This document shows, piece by piece, positions 28,032 through 36,969 of a stretch of DNA of 64,000 nt (position 1 is its first letter; the number at the start of each line of letters is the position of its first letter). Source of the stretch: Comamonas sp. NLF-1-9 (lineage in GTDB: Bacteria; Pseudomonadota; Gammaproteobacteria; Burkholderiales; Burkholderiaceae_C); contig NZ_CP078069.1 in NCBI RefSeq assembly GCF_019195435.1, positions 2,170,001 through 2,234,000 on the forward strand. The letters run 5' to 3'. The notes under the pieces were generated by a model. It saw only the letters and a list, made by a program, of their open reading frames with translations, was not told where the DNA came from and did not search any database. Both the position numbers and the translations under genes were made by a program.

Positions 28032-29294
28032 ATGGACGGATGGAGACAATGGTGGGCGCAGTGGCTGCCCGCCGCAACCGAGCTGGCCACGGTGCAATGG
28101 GCACTGCTGCTGGCGCTGGCTGCGGCGGCGGGTTATCTGGTGCAGCGGCGCATCGGCCTGCCCAAGATGGTGGGCTACGCGCTGGTCGGCTCGCTCGCTG
28201 GCTTGCTCGGCTTTGACGGAAGCGCCTGGCCGCTGCAGGGCACGGGCCTGTTCGTGGTGGAGCTGGCGGTGGCCGTGGTGCTGTTCGAATGCGGCGGCCG
28301 CCTGCCGCTGCGCTGGCTGCGCCACAACCCCATGGTGCTGGTGCAAAGCCTGGCCGAGTCGGCGCTGACCTGGGTCGCGGTCTATGCGCTGATGCTCTGG
28401 CTGAAGGTGCCCGAGCAGGCAGTGGGGCCGCTCGCGCTGGTGGCGGTAGCCGCATCGCCCACGGTGCTGATGCGTGTGGTCACCGACTCGCGCGCGGCCG
28501 GCGCGGTGACCGAGCGCGCCATCGTGCTGTCCACGCTCTCCACGCTCTACGTGCTGGGCTTGGGCGCGGCGCAGGCGCAGTGGCTCGGGCGCCCCGGCGC
28601 CAGCGCGGGCGCCGTGGCCGAGGCCGTGCTGACGGTGCTCGGCGCTTCGGTGCTGATCGGCGCGCTGCTCGCGCTGGCGCTGCGCGCGGCGCTGCGCGTG
28701 ATGAGCCCGCTGAGCGAGAACACCGCCATCGTGGTGCTCGCGCTGATTGCCGCGACCACGGCGCTGGCCCCGCGCGCGGGCGGCTCGGCGCCGCTGGCGG
28801 CGCTGCTGGCGGGCATGCTGCTCAAGCACTTCTACCCGCGCCCCTGGGCCTGGCCGCGCCAGGCGAGCTCGGCCTCCACCATGCTGGCGATCGTGATGTT
28901 CGTGCTGGTCTCCACGGTGGCCGCGCAAACCCCGTGGAACCTGGCCGTGGCCGCGAGCGTGCTGGCATTGGTCATTGCGCGGCTCGTGGCCAAGGCGCTG
29001 GGCGTAGGGCTGGGCAACGCAGGCAGCGGCGCAAGCTGGCGCCAGGCGCTGTGGACCAGCGCCGCCATGGCCCCGATGTCGGGCGTGGCGCTGCTGGTGG
29101 TCACCGGCTTTGCCTCTGCGGCGCCCGAAACCGGCGCGCTGGTGGCGCAGGTGGCGCTGCCTGCCATCCTGCTGATGGAGCTGCTGGGCGCGGTCATTGC
29201 CACGTTTGCGCTCTATGGCGCGGGCGAGAGCATCCGGCCGCTGGCGCACCAGATGCGCGCGCGGGCGGCCGAACAGGTCAAGGAGCAGCCATGA
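28032..29294 (+). CDS. CPA2-type cation:proton antiporter
   Basis: This is a 420-residue inner-membrane protein with about 11-12 hydrophobic helices and the Na+/H+ exchanger (Kef-like) fold: [20 protein letters not shown] at the start and [11 protein letters not shown] where CPA2 members have the LLFxxGLE segment. It lacks the C-terminal TrkA-N/RCK nucleotide-binding domain of KefB and KefC, so gating by glutathione or NAD is not expected from this chain. Ion specificity cannot be read from the sequence. AAGGAT precedes the ATG. Its TGA overlaps the next ATG (ATGA), coupling it to the ligase gene. Confidence 0.82.
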   Translation: MDGWRQWWAQWLPAATELATVQWALLLALAAAAGYLVQRRIGLPKMVGYALVGSLAGLLGFDGSAWPLQGTGLFVVELAVAVVLFECGGRLPLRWLRHNPMVLVQSLAESALTWVAVYALMLWLKVPEQAVGPLALVAVAASPTVLMRVVTDSRAAGAVTERAIVLSTLSTLYVLGLGAAQAQWLGRPGASAGAVAEAVLTVLGASVLIGALLALALRAALRVMSPLSENTAIVVLALIAATTALAPRAGGSAPLAALLAGMLLKHFYPRPWAWPRQASSASTMLAIVMFVLVSTVAAQTPWNLAVAASVLALVIARLVAKALGVGLGNAGSGASWRQALWTSAAMAPMSGVALLVVTGFASAAPETGALVAQVALPAILLMELLGAVIATFALYGAGESIRPLAHQMRARAAEQVKEQP

Positions 29295-30406
29295 GCCTGG
29301 AAGCCTTTCACGACTCCGAGCCGCTGACCCTGGGCGTGGAGCTGGAGCTGCAGCTCGTCAACACCCACGACTACGACCTCGCGCCCTACGCCGAGGACAT
29401 GCTGCGCCTGATGAAGAAGACGCCGCTGCCCGGCTCCGTGGTGCCGGAGATGACCAGCGGCATGATCGAAGTCTCGACCGACATCTGCCGCTCCAGCGGC
29501 GAGGTGCTGAGCCAGCTCACCCCTATCCGCGACGCGCTGGTGCGCAGCGCCGACAAGCTCAACATCGCGGTGCTCGGCGGCGGCACGCACCCCTTCCAGC
29601 AATGGCACGAGCGGCGCATCTACGACAAGCCGCGCTTTCATGAGCTCTCGCAGCTGTACGGCTACCTGTCCAAGCAGTTCACCATCTTCGGCCAGCACGT
29701 GCACGTGGGCTGCCCCGACGCCGATGCTGCGCTCTTGATGCTGCACCGCCTGAGCCGCTACATCCCGCACTTCATCGCGCTGTCGGCCTCCAGCCCCTAC
29801 GTGCAGGCGCACGACACGCAGTTCGACTCGGCGCGGCTCAATTCGGTGTTTGCGTTTCCGCTCTCGGGGCGCGCGCCCTGCGTGCTCACCTGGGCCGAGT
29901 TCGAGCAGTATTTCGACAAGATGACCGGCACCGGCGTGGTCAAGAGCATGAAGGACTTCTACTGGGACATACGGCCCAAGCCGGGTTTTGGCACCGTGGA
30001 GATCCGCGTCTTCGACACGCCGCTCACCATAGAGCGCGCGGCCGCGCTCGCCGGCTACGTGCAGTCGCTCGCCGCCTGGTTCCTGGCCGAGCAGCCCTTC
30101 ACCCCGCAGGAGGACGACTACCTCGTCTACACCTACAACCGCTTCCAGGCCTGCCGCTTCGGGCTGGAGGGCGAGTACGTGGACCCGGTGAGCGGCGAGC
30201 ACCTGCCGCTGCGCGAGCACATCCTGCGCACCATGGACTGCATCGCGCCGTTTGGCGAGGCGCACGGCGCTACCAGCGCGCTGCAGTTGCTGCGCGCCGA
30301 AACGCTCGCCGGCCAGAACGACGCGCGCTGGCTGCGCGAGCTGATGGCGAGCGAGCAGCTGCTGGCCGAAGTCACGCGCCGGGCGGCGCTGCGCTTTCGC
30401 GGTTGA
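29291..30406 (+). CDS. YbdK-family carboxylate-amine ligase (GCS2)
   Basis: This is a 371-residue enzyme of the glutamate-cysteine ligase family 2 type. The start [19 protein letters not shown] holds the E-x-E metal/ATP ligands, and [11 protein letters not shown] and VEIRVFDTP are family segments. E. coli YbdK has weak gamma-glutamylcysteine ligase activity, but the true substrate of most members is unknown. It is translationally coupled to the antiporter upstream, which hints at a role linked to ion or thiol stress, and it is followed closely by thiL. AAGGAGCAGCC is a good ribosome-binding site. Confidence 0.88.
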   Translation: MSLEAFHDSEPLTLGVELELQLVNTHDYDLAPYAEDMLRLMKKTPLPGSVVPEMTSGMIEVSTDICRSSGEVLSQLTPIRDALVRSADKLNIAVLGGGTHPFQQWHERRIYDKPRFHELSQLYGYLSKQFTIFGQHVHVGCPDADAALLMLHRLSRYIPHFIALSASSPYVQAHDTQFDSARLNSVFAFPLSGRAPCVLTWAEFEQYFDKMTGTGVVKSMKDFYWDIRPKPGFGTVEIRVFDTPLTIERAAALAGYVQSLAAWFLAEQPFTPQEDDYLVYTYNRFQACRFGLEGEYVDPVSGEHLPLREHILRTMDCIAPFGEAHGATSALQLLRAETLAGQNDARWLRELMASEQLLAEVTRRAALRFRG

Positions 30407-30414
30407 GGCGCGCC

Positions 30415-31413
30415 ATGGGCGAGTTCGAACTGATCCGACGCCACTTCACCCGCCCGGTGCGGCGCGCAGCCCTGGGCGTGGGCGACGACTGCGCGCTGCT
30501 CTCGCCCGCGCCAGGCATGCAACTGGCCATCTCCAGCGACATGCTGCTCGAAGGCCGGCACTTCCTGGCCGGCACCGACCCCGAGCGCCTCGGGCACAAG
30601 GCGCTGGCGGTGAACCTGTCGGACCTGGCGGCCTGCGGCGCGCGCCCCCTGGCCTTCACGCTGGCGCTGGCGCTGCCACGCGCCGATGAGGCCTGGCTTG
30701 CGGCCTTTGCGCGTGGCCTGTTCGCCCTGGCCGACGCGCACGGCTGCGAGCTGATTGGCGGCGACACCACGCAGGGCCCCTTGAACATCTGCATCACCGT
30801 CTTTGGCGAGCTGCCCCAAGGCGACGCGCTCAAGCGCAGCGGCGCACGTCCGGGGGACGATCTCTGGGTGAGCGGCGCACCCGGCCAGGCGCGCCTGGCG
30901 CTGGGCGCGCTGCGCGGCGAATGGCACCTGAGCGAAGGCGCGCTGCCCGCGCTGCAGGCGCGCCTGGATGCGCCCAGCCCACGCGTCGCCCTGGGCCTGG
31001 CTCTGCGCGGCCTGGCCAACAGCGCGATCGACATCAGCGACGGCCTGCTCGGCGATCTGCAGCATGTGCTCGACGCTTCGCGCGCGGGCGCCGTGGTCTG
31101 GGCCGATGATGCTGCCAATCTGATAGCTGTTGGCGCAGACCCACAAAGTGCCGCAGGCCAATTTGATGCAGAAATTCTGACCCAGCCAGACCCGGCTTTG
31201 CTGCGCCAGTGCGCGCTGGCCGGCGGCGACGACTACGAGCTGCTCTTCACCGCCGCGCCCGCGCGGCGCACGGCGGTGCTCGAAGCCGGCCGGCGCTGCG
31301 CCACGCGGCTCACGCGCATCGGCCAGATCCAGGCCGAGCCCGGGCTGCGCCTGCTGGACGCGCGCGGGCAGCCGCTGGCCGGCGATTTCGCTTCCTTCGA
31401 CCATTTCGCTTGA
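30415..31413 (+). CDS. thiL: Thiamine-monophosphate kinase
   Basis: ThiL makes thiamine pyrophosphate from thiamine monophosphate and ATP. It is 332 residues with the family start MGEFELIRRHF, which supports the ATG at 30415 over a TTG at 30403. The ATP and Mg sites GVGDDCALL, ISSDMLLEGRHF, ELIGGDTT and SAIDISDGL are all present. Residues about 235-256 (ANLIAVGADPQS onward) are encoded by an AT-rich segment resembling the dispersed repeat, inserted in frame in a region where homologues vary. It heads a run of four co-directional genes ending in pncC. Confidence 0.94.
   Translation: MGEFELIRRHFTRPVRRAALGVGDDCALLSPAPGMQLAISSDMLLEGRHFLAGTDPERLGHKALAVNLSDLAACGARPLAFTLALALPRADEAWLAAFARGLFALADAHGCELIGGDTTQGPLNICITVFGELPQGDALKRSGARPGDDLWVSGAPGQARLALGALRGEWHLSEGALPALQARLDAPSPRVALGLALRGLANSAIDISDGLLGDLQHVLDASRAGAVVWADDAANLIAVGADPQSAAGQFDAEILTQPDPALLRQCALAGGDDYELLFTAAPARRTAVLEAGRRCATRLTRIGQIQAEPGLRLLDARGQPLAGDFASFDHFA
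31118..31180 (+). repeat. Dispersed AT-rich repeat, copy 3 (inside thiL)
   Basis: This starts GATAGCTGTTGGCGCAGAC, continues through a decayed palindrome and ends GGCCAATTTGATGC, matching the order of elements in the intergenic copies. It is read in frame as about 21 ThiL residues, and its base composition differs from the flanking coding sequence. Confidence 0.6.
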
Positions 31414-31552
31414 GCGCCGCGCCGCCCGCCGGGCTGCAGCACACAGCCCCGCACAGGCCGGCGCGCGCGCCTTGCACCCTGTTGCAGCGCGCAGCGGGCG
31501 CTGCGGCACACTAGGGGGCTTGCGTTTGAACACCTCGTCCACAGGAAAACCC

Positions 31553-33193
31553 ATGCGCCTGTCCCCGCCCGCCTTGTTGCGCCATGCCGCCGCGCTGCTG
31601 CCTCTGGCCCTGTCCCTCGCCCCCCTGCCGGCGCTGGCCGCGCTCGCCGGGGCCACGGGCGCGGACGCCTCGCGCATCCAGTCGGTCACGCTCTATCCCG
31701 GCGTGGCCACGGTGCAGCGCGTACTGCAGGTGGCGCCGGGCAGCAGCAGCGCCGTGTTCGGCTGTCTGCCGGCGCAGCTCGATGCGCGCACGCTGCAGGT
31801 GAGCAGCCCGGCCGAGGTGCGCATCGGCGACGTGAACGTGCAGACGCTGGAGCGCGCCGTCGCCAGCGGCTGCACCGGCGCGCTGGATGCGCGCATCCGG
31901 GCGGCCGAGGACGAGCTGGCGCGCGCACGCGCCGAGACCGACGCGCTGGAACTGGCCCAGACCTGGCTCAACACCCAGGCCGGCACGCCGCCGGTGCAGA
32001 CGCGCGACAGCCTGGCGCCGGCGCAGATTGCCGCCACGCTGCAGGCGCTGCGTCGCTCCTCGCTCGACACCCTGGCCGAGCTGCACCGCGCGCGGCGCGC
32101 GCTGCAGGAGCGCGAACTGGCGCTCAAGCGCCTGCAGGCCGAGCAGGGCAGCGCCCAGGCGCCGACGGTGGCAGTGGTGCGCGTGAGCCTGGCCACACGC
32201 AGCGGCGGCGAGCTGCGCCTGAGCTACCAGGTGCGCGGCCCGAGCTGGTCGCCGAGCTACCGCGCCAATCTGGACAGCGACAGCCGCCAGGTGCAGCTCG
32301 AGCGCCTGGCGCTGGTGTCGCAGACTACCGGCGAGGACTGGAGCGGCGTAGCGCTCACGCTCTCTACCGGCCAGCCGCTGGCGGCCACGCAAGGTCCGCT
32401 GCCCCGCCCCTGGACGCTGGACGTGCAGCCCAAGGAGCCGCCGCCGACGCCCAAGATGGCACGCAGCGAGGGCGTGGCGATGATGGCCGCGCCCGCGCCG
32501 CCGGCCCCGGCGCTCGCCGCCGAGCCCGATGCCGAGCCGCTGCCAAACTTTGCGCCCAGCACCCGGCAAGGCGCTTACGCCACGCAGTTCGTGCTGCCCC
32601 AGCGCGTGAGCGTGCCCTCGGGCGGCGAGCGCGTGACGCTCTCGCTGGGCGCGCAGCAGCTCGCGGCCACGCTGCTCACGCGCACCACGCCGGCGCTCGA
32701 TGCGCACGCCTGGCTCGTCGCCTTGCTCGAGCCCCTGCAAGGCAACTGGCCGGCGGGCCCGATCGCGCTGCAACGCGACGGCGCCAGCGTCGGCCAGGGG
32801 CGGTTTGACCCCATGGCCAGCGACTTCGCCCGCCTGGGCCTGGCCTTCGGGCGCGACGAGAACGTGCTGGTCAGCAGCGAGCCGGTCAAGGAATTCACCC
32901 AGAGCGCGGGCTTTACCGGCGCGCGCAGCGAACGCAGCATAGAGCGCAGCTACCGCGTGGAAAACCGCCATCGCCAGGCGATCACGCTGCAAGTGCTCGA
33001 CAGCGCACCGGTCTCGCGCAACGAGGCGATCACCGTGCAGTCGCGCTACGAGCCCAAGCCCCAGGACGACAACTGGGGCGGCAAGGGCGGCGTCGCCTGG
33101 CAGCAGCAGCTCGACGCCGGCGCCAGCGCCGTCTTCAGCGCGCGCCACGTGATCGGCCACGACAAGGACGTGCGCGTGCGCGAGGGCCACTGA
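31553..33193 (+). CDS. DUF4139/DUF4140 (MuiA-like) exported protein
   Basis: This is a 546-residue protein with a Sec signal peptide (about 1-30, ending ALAALA). The N-terminal DUF4140 part begins IQSVTLYPGVATVQRVLQV. A coiled-coil stretch follows (about 110-200, rich in Ala, Glu and Arg heptads), then a DUF4139 beta-rich part (YQVRGPSWSPSYRANLD; GEDWSGVALTLSTGQP). A flexible Pro/Ala linker interrupts it near 300-335. Members are called mucoidy inhibitor A-like, but the mechanism is unknown. It sits between thiL and pgpA, which are adjacent or overlapping in many bacteria. The start ATG at 31553 follows AGGAAAA. Confidence 0.82.
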   Translation: MRLSPPALLRHAAALLPLALSLAPLPALAALAGATGADASRIQSVTLYPGVATVQRVLQVAPGSSSAVFGCLPAQLDARTLQVSSPAEVRIGDVNVQTLERAVASGCTGALDARIRAAEDELARARAETDALELAQTWLNTQAGTPPVQTRDSLAPAQIAATLQALRRSSLDTLAELHRARRALQERELALKRLQAEQGSAQAPTVAVVRVSLATRSGGELRLSYQVRGPSWSPSYRANLDSDSRQVQLERLALVSQTTGEDWSGVALTLSTGQPLAATQGPLPRPWTLDVQPKEPPPTPKMARSEGVAMMAAPAPPAPALAAEPDAEPLPNFAPSTRQGAYATQFVLPQRVSVPSGGERVTLSLGAQQLAATLLTRTTPALDAHAWLVALLEPLQGNWPAGPIALQRDGASVGQGRFDPMASDFARLGLAFGRDENVLVSSEPVKEFTQSAGFTGARSERSIERSYRVENRHRQAITLQVLDSAPVSRNEAITVQSRYEPKPQDDNWGGKGGVAWQQQLDAGASAVFSARHVIGHDKDVRVREGH

Positions 33194-33196
33194 GCC

Positions 33197-33718
33197 ATGG
33201 TGCAGGCCACGGCCGCCGCCGTGCGCGCCGACGTGCGCTTCATGCTCGCGCACCCGGCGCACTTGCTGGCGCTGGGTTTTGGCAGCGGGCTCTCGCCCGT
33301 CGCGCCCGGCACCGTGGGCACGCTCTGGGGCTGGCTTGCCTTCGTGGTCGCGCAGCAGTGGCTCACGCCGCTGCAGCTTGGTCTGGTCACGCTGGCGGCG
33401 CTGCCCCTGGGCTGGTGGGCCTGCACGCTGACCGCGCAGCACCTGGGCGTGGCCGATCCGGGGGCGGTGGTGTGGGACGAGATCGTGGCCATCTGGCTCA
33501 TCCTGCTGCTCGTCATGCCTACGGGGCTATGGGACCAGTGCGCGGCGTTTGCGCTGTTTCGCTTTTTCGACGCGCTCAAGCCCGGCCCGGTGGCCTGGGC
33601 CGACCGCGCCTTCAAGGGCCTGGGCTGGCGCGGCGGCTGGGGCATTTTGTTCGACGACCTGGTCGCGGCGCTGTGCACCCTGCTGGTGATCGCGCTCTGG
33701 CGTCATTTTCTGGCCTGA
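33197..33718 (+). CDS. pgpA: Phosphatidylglycerophosphatase A
   Basis: This is a 173-residue inner-membrane phosphatase that yields phosphatidylglycerol. Family motifs are the N-terminal GFGSGLSPVAPGTVGTL, WDEIVAIW with catalytic acids, and FRFFDALKPGP. Three to four hydrophobic segments are visible. It begins 3 bases after the DUF4139 gene, so the two are one transcript. Upstream thiL and downstream pncC give the thiL-pgpA-cinA order that is common in betaproteobacteria, with the DUF4139 gene inserted. Confidence 0.94.
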   Translation: MVQATAAAVRADVRFMLAHPAHLLALGFGSGLSPVAPGTVGTLWGWLAFVVAQQWLTPLQLGLVTLAALPLGWWACTLTAQHLGVADPGAVVWDEIVAIWLILLLVMPTGLWDQCAAFALFRFFDALKPGPVAWADRAFKGLGWRGGWGILFDDLVAALCTLLVIALWRHFLA

Positions 33719-33723
33719 CGCGG

Positions 33724-34239
33724 ATGATGCTATCAACACAAGAGCTGCCAACGCTGGACGTACAAGCGCTGGAGCCGTTTTTGTTGCAAATTTCCCGGGC
33801 CTTGCTGGCGCGCGGCGAGATGCTGGCGACGGCAGAAAGCTGCACCGCCGGCTGGATTGCCGCCGCCTGCACCGCGCTGGCCGGCTCCAGCCAATGGTTC
33901 GAGCGCGGCTTCGTCAGCTACTCCAACGCCGCCAAGAGCGAGATGCTGGGCGTGAGCGCCGCGCTGATCGAGGCCGAAGGCGCGGTCAGTGAGCCTGTGG
34001 CCCGCGCCATGGCCGAGGGCGCGCTGCGCCACGCGCACGCCAAGGCAAGCTTGGCGGTGACCGGCGTGGCCGGGCCCGGCGGCGGCAGCGCCGACAAGCC
34101 CGTCGGCACGGTCTGGTTTGCCTGGTGCGTGGCCGGGCGCACCCACAGCCAGGTGCAGCACTTTGGCGGCGACCGCGCCGCGGTGCGCGCGGCCACGGTG
34201 CACCACGCGCTGGCGCAGCTGGCGCACCATCTGGCCTGA
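33724..34239 (+). CDS. pncC: Nicotinamide-nucleotide amidohydrolase (CinA C-terminal type)
   Basis: PncC deamidates NMN to nicotinic acid mononucleotide in pyridine-nucleotide recycling. It is 171 residues, the short form without the CinA N-terminal domain. The catalytic Ser/Lys region LATAESCTAGWIAAACT and the AVTGVAGPGGGSADKPVGTVW loop are intact. The first 22-24 residues (MMLSTQELPTLDV onward) are encoded by a copy of the dispersed repeat and do not look like the usual start, so the element seems to have supplied a new N-terminus. The start is 5 bases after the pgpA stop. Confidence 0.92.
   Translation: MMLSTQELPTLDVQALEPFLLQISRALLARGEMLATAESCTAGWIAAACTALAGSSQWFERGFVSYSNAAKSEMLGVSAALIEAEGAVSEPVARAMAEGALRHAHAKASLAVTGVAGPGGGSADKPVGTVWFAWCVAGRTHSQVQHFGGDRAAVRAATVHHALAQLAHHLA
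33727..33793 (+). repeat. Dispersed AT-rich repeat, copy 4 (5' end of pncC)
   Basis: This reads CTATCAA, then AGAGCTGCCAACGCTGG, ACAAGCGCTGGAGCCGTTTT and TTGCAAATTT. The closing GAGCCGTTTTTG is identical to the copy in the lipoprotein gene at 54158, but the two are translated in different frames. Confidence 0.7.
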
Positions 34240-34260
34240 CACGGTTTTGCCTGCGGACAC

Positions 34261-34316
34261 GCGGCAAGGCGCGAAGCCGCAGAGCGCGCTGCAGCGCAGG
34301 CCCACGCAGCCATCCG
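34261..34316 (+). repeat. GC-rich dispersed repeat, family B, copy 1
   Basis: This intergenic segment contains GGCAAGGCGCGAAGCCGCA, then GCGCTGCAGCGCAGGCC and ACGCAGCC. It aligns in the same order with 52013-52073, indicating a second, GC-rich repeat family. Confidence 0.5.
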
Positions 34317-34430
34317 CTTGAAGGCGAAGCCGCGGGAGAGCGCCGGCGCGCGCAAGACCCCGGCGCCCTTGCGGTGGCCGGAGGCGCTGCCCGCTGGCCG
34401 CGCGGCGCTGCACTACCATCGCCTGCGAAC

Positions 34431-35231
34431 ATGTCCCCGGTCGCCGTCGATCCCGCCGCCTTCCTCGCCCGCCAGTTGCCTGCACAGCAGCTGCCGCTGG
34501 CGCGCTACCGGCTGGGCGAGGAGCGCACCGTCTGGCTGCGCCGCGCCCGCCCCGGCGCGCACCCGCTGCAGCGCCGGCTGTGGGCGCTGGCGGCGCGGCT
34601 GTCGCGCGTGCCCGCGCTGCGCCCCCTGCCCATGGCGGGCGCTGCGGCCTGCGCCGCCGCCCAGGCGGCGCGCCTGCGCGAGTTTGCCGATCACGGCTTG
34701 CCCGTGGCCCAGGTGCTGGCGCAGCAAGGCGAGGGTCTGCTGCTGGCCGACGTAGGTGCGGTCTCGCTCGCGCAAGAGCTCGCGCAGGCGCCGGATGCGG
34801 CGGCGCTGATCGCGCTGTGGCAGCAAGGCTTGGCGTTGATCGACAACGCGCATGGGCGCGGGCTCAGCCTGGGCAGCGCCCTTCCGCAACATATGGTGCG
34901 CAGCCCTGAGGGCGCGCTCACCCTGGTCTACCTGCCGCCCGACCCCGGCGCGCTGCTCACGCCGGCGCTGTGCCAGGTGCGCGATGCGCTCAGCTATCTC
35001 TACGCCAGCGCCATGCTGCTGCACGCCGGCGGCGCGCGCCAGAAGGCACGCCCGCTGTGGCAGGCCTGGCTGGACGGGCCGGCGCGCGCACCGGGCTTTC
35101 GCCAGGCGCTGCAGGCGCAGCTCACGCGCCTGAGCTGGCTGCGCTATCTGCCGCCCGACGCCCGCTGGGGCCACGGCGCCTGGCAGTTGCGCGCGGCCTA
35201 TGAACAAGCGGTTTTACTACAATACAAATAG
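34431..35231 (+). CDS. Degenerate kinase-like protein (InaA/Bud32-type), uncertain
   Basis: This is a 266-residue soluble protein with Arg/Ala/Leu-rich composition. Its plan loosely resembles small lipopolysaccharide-kinase/Bud32-like proteins: a helical LREFADHGLPVAQVL region, LLLADVG, then AHGRGLSLGSALPQHM where a catalytic HxDxxxxN loop would sit, and VYLPPDPGAL where a DFG/DFE would sit. The catalytic Asp and metal residues are missing, so it would be inactive as a kinase if the relationship is real. Its TAG stop lies inside a dispersed-repeat copy. The start ATG at 34431 is supported by compositional change only. Confidence 0.55.
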   Translation: MSPVAVDPAAFLARQLPAQQLPLARYRLGEERTVWLRRARPGAHPLQRRLWALAARLSRVPALRPLPMAGAAACAAAQAARLREFADHGLPVAQVLAQQGEGLLLADVGAVSLAQELAQAPDAAALIALWQQGLALIDNAHGRGLSLGSALPQHMVRSPEGALTLVYLPPDPGALLTPALCQVRDALSYLYASAMLLHAGGARQKARPLWQAWLDGPARAPGFRQALQAQLTRLSWLRYLPPDARWGHGAWQLRAAYEQAVLLQYK

Positions 35232-35276
35232 CTGTCAGCGCTTTGTCGGCGGGCTTTTGATCGACTTTTTGCTTGA
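35215..35276 (+). repeat. Dispersed AT-rich repeat, copy 5
   Basis: A strong copy: AATAGCTGTCAGCGCTTTG, then GGCTTTTGATCGACTTTTTG. It supplies the last codons and TAG stop of the kinase-like gene and fills the gap to the MAPEG gene. Confidence 0.75.
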
Positions 35277-35287
35277 AAGGATCGGAC

Positions 35288-35677
35288 ATGAACCTCATCC
35301 ACACCGTGGCCTTGCTGGCCGTGGCCGAGTACATCGTTTTCAGTGCGCTGGTGGGCCGGGCGCGCGTGCGCGGCCACGTGATGGCGCCCAGCACCAGCGG
35401 CGACGAGGCCTTCAACCGAGCGTTTCGGGTGCAGCAGAACACGCTCGAGCAAATCGTCGCCTTCCTGCCGGCGCTGCTGCTCGCGGGCCAGTACTTCTCA
35501 CCCGCGCTGGTGGCCGGCATCGGCGCGGTCTGGCTGCTGGGGCGTCTGCTCTACCGCCAGCAGTACGTGAAGAACCCGGCGAGCCGCGCGCCGGGCTTCA
35601 TCCTCACGCTGCTGCCCACGGTGGTGCTGCTGCTGATGGCGCTGTGGGGGGCGCTGGGCCTCGCCCTGGCGCGCTGA
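35288..35677 (+). CDS. MAPEG-family membrane protein
   Basis: This is a 129-residue protein with four hydrophobic segments, the MAPEG (membrane-associated eicosanoid and glutathione metabolism) plan. The conserved helix 2-3 region RAFRVQQNTLEQIVAFLPAL contains the glutathione-contacting pattern RxxxxxxNxxE seen in bacterial members. AAAGGA precedes the ATG at 35288; a TTG at 35273 is an alternative. Function in bacteria is poorly defined, possibly glutathione S-transferase or peroxidase activity in the membrane. Confidence 0.87.
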   Translation: MNLIHTVALLAVAEYIVFSALVGRARVRGHVMAPSTSGDEAFNRAFRVQQNTLEQIVAFLPALLLAGQYFSPALVAGIGAVWLLGRLLYRQQYVKNPASRAPGFILTLLPTVVLLLMALWGALGLALAR

Positions 35678-35714
35678 AGCCGCCGCAGCCCGCCCGCGCG
35701 GGCTCAGGGTGCAC

Positions 35715-35750
35715 AAAAAAAATGCCACGCCGGACGAGACCGGGCGTGGC
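35715..35750 (-). terminator. Rho-independent terminator of the substrate-binding protein gene
   Basis: On the minus strand a GCCACGCC...GGCGTGGC stem is followed by a run of eight U. It lies about 20 bases past the stop of the substrate-binding protein gene. Confidence 0.9.
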
Positions 35751-35769
35751 GCGTTTCAGGCAGGGGCGC

Positions 35770-36969
35770 TTACTTGACCAGCGGGCACTTGCTCTCGGAC
35801 AGCGGGCGCGTCACCAGGCTTGCGGGCAGCGTGGAGACGATCTTGTAGTAGTCCCAGGGCTGCTTGGACTCTTCGGGTTTCTTGACCTGCACGAGGTACA
35901 TCTCCTGCTCGACGCGGCCGTCCTTGCGCACGGTGGCGCCATCGGCAAAGAAGTCCTTGACCGGCATCTCGCGCATCTTGTCGGCCACCTTGGCGCCGTC
36001 GGTGCTGCCTGCGGCCTTCACCGCCTTGAGGTAGTGCAGCACGCCCGAGTAGGTGCCTGCCTGCACCATGCCGGGCATGCGACCGGTCTTCTCCATGAAG
36101 CGCTTGCCGAAGGCACGGCTGGCGTCATCGCGGTCCCAGTAGAAAGGGGTTGCGGCCACCAGGCCGTGGGCGGTCTTGAGGCCCAGCGAGTGCACGTCGC
36201 TGATCACCATGGCCAGGGCCGCGAGCCGCTGGCCGCCCGCCATGATGCCGAACTCGCCGGCCTGTTTGATGGCGTTGGTCATGTCGGTGCCGGCGTTGGC
36301 CAGCGCAATCACGTTGGCTTTGGAGGATTGGGCCTGCAGCAGAAAGGAGGCAAAGTCGGAGGTGCCCAGCGGCGCGCGCGCGGCACCCACCACCTTGGCG
36401 CCCTTCTTGTTGATGGTGTCGGTCAGGTCTTGCTGCATCGCATGGCCGAAGGCGTAGTCGGTGGCCAGGATGAACCAGTTCTTGGCGCCGTCGTCGATCA
36501 TGCCGGTGGCCACGCCGCGCGGCGCCGCATAGGTGTCAAAGGTCCAGTGAAAACCCGTGGGCGAGCACGATTCATTGGTCAGCGCGGACGAAAACGGCCC
36601 GGTCGCAATGGTGATCTTGCCCTTGTCCTTGGCCAGGTTCTGCACCGCCAGCGCCACCGCCGAGTTGGTCAGGTCGGTGATCATCTCCACACCTTCGGTG
36701 TCAAACCACTTGCGCGCGACCGAGGCCGCGACGTCGGGCTTGTTGGTGTGGTCGGCATCGATCACCTCGATCTTGCGGCCCAGCACCTCGCCGCCAAAGT
36801 CTTCCACCGCCATCTTGGCTGCGGTAACCGAGGTCTTGCCGCCAAAGTCGGCGTAAATGCCCGACTGGTCATTGAGCACGCCGATCTTGAGCACGCCTTC
36901 GGCGTTCGCCGCGGTGCCGAGCTGACAGGCGCCGAACACCAGCGCCGCCATGAACCATGATGCTTTCAT
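35770..36969 (-). CDS. ABC transporter substrate-binding protein (branched-chain amino acid/urea type)
   Basis: This is a 399-residue periplasmic protein. The signal peptide is residues 1-24 (NA/EG) and is followed by a type I periplasmic-binding fold: LKIGVLNDQSGIYADFGGK, ARKWFDTEGVEMITD, TGFHWTFDTYA and YAFGHAMQQDL. GGAGG before the ATG at 36969 fixes the start over a longer Met-rich reading. It has its own strong terminator, and no permease or ATPase is nearby, so it is an orphan receptor. Related proteins bind amino acids, amides or aromatic acids; the ligand cannot be read from the sequence. Confidence 0.9.
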   Translation of the reverse strand: MKASWFMAALVFGACQLGTAANAEGVLKIGVLNDQSGIYADFGGKTSVTAAKMAVEDFGGEVLGRKIEVIDADHTNKPDVAASVARKWFDTEGVEMITDLTNSAVALAVQNLAKDKGKITIATGPFSSALTNESCSPTGFHWTFDTYAAPRGVATGMIDDGAKNWFILATDYAFGHAMQQDLTDTINKKGAKVVGAARAPLGTSDFASFLLQAQSSKANVIALANAGTDMTNAIKQAGEFGIMAGGQRLAALAMVISDVHSLGLKTAHGLVAATPFYWDRDDASRAFGKRFMEKTGRMPGMVQAGTYSGVLHYLKAVKAAGSTDGAKVADKMREMPVKDFFADGATVRKDGRVEQEMYLVQVKKPEESKQPWDYYKIVSTLPASLVTRPLSESKCPLVK

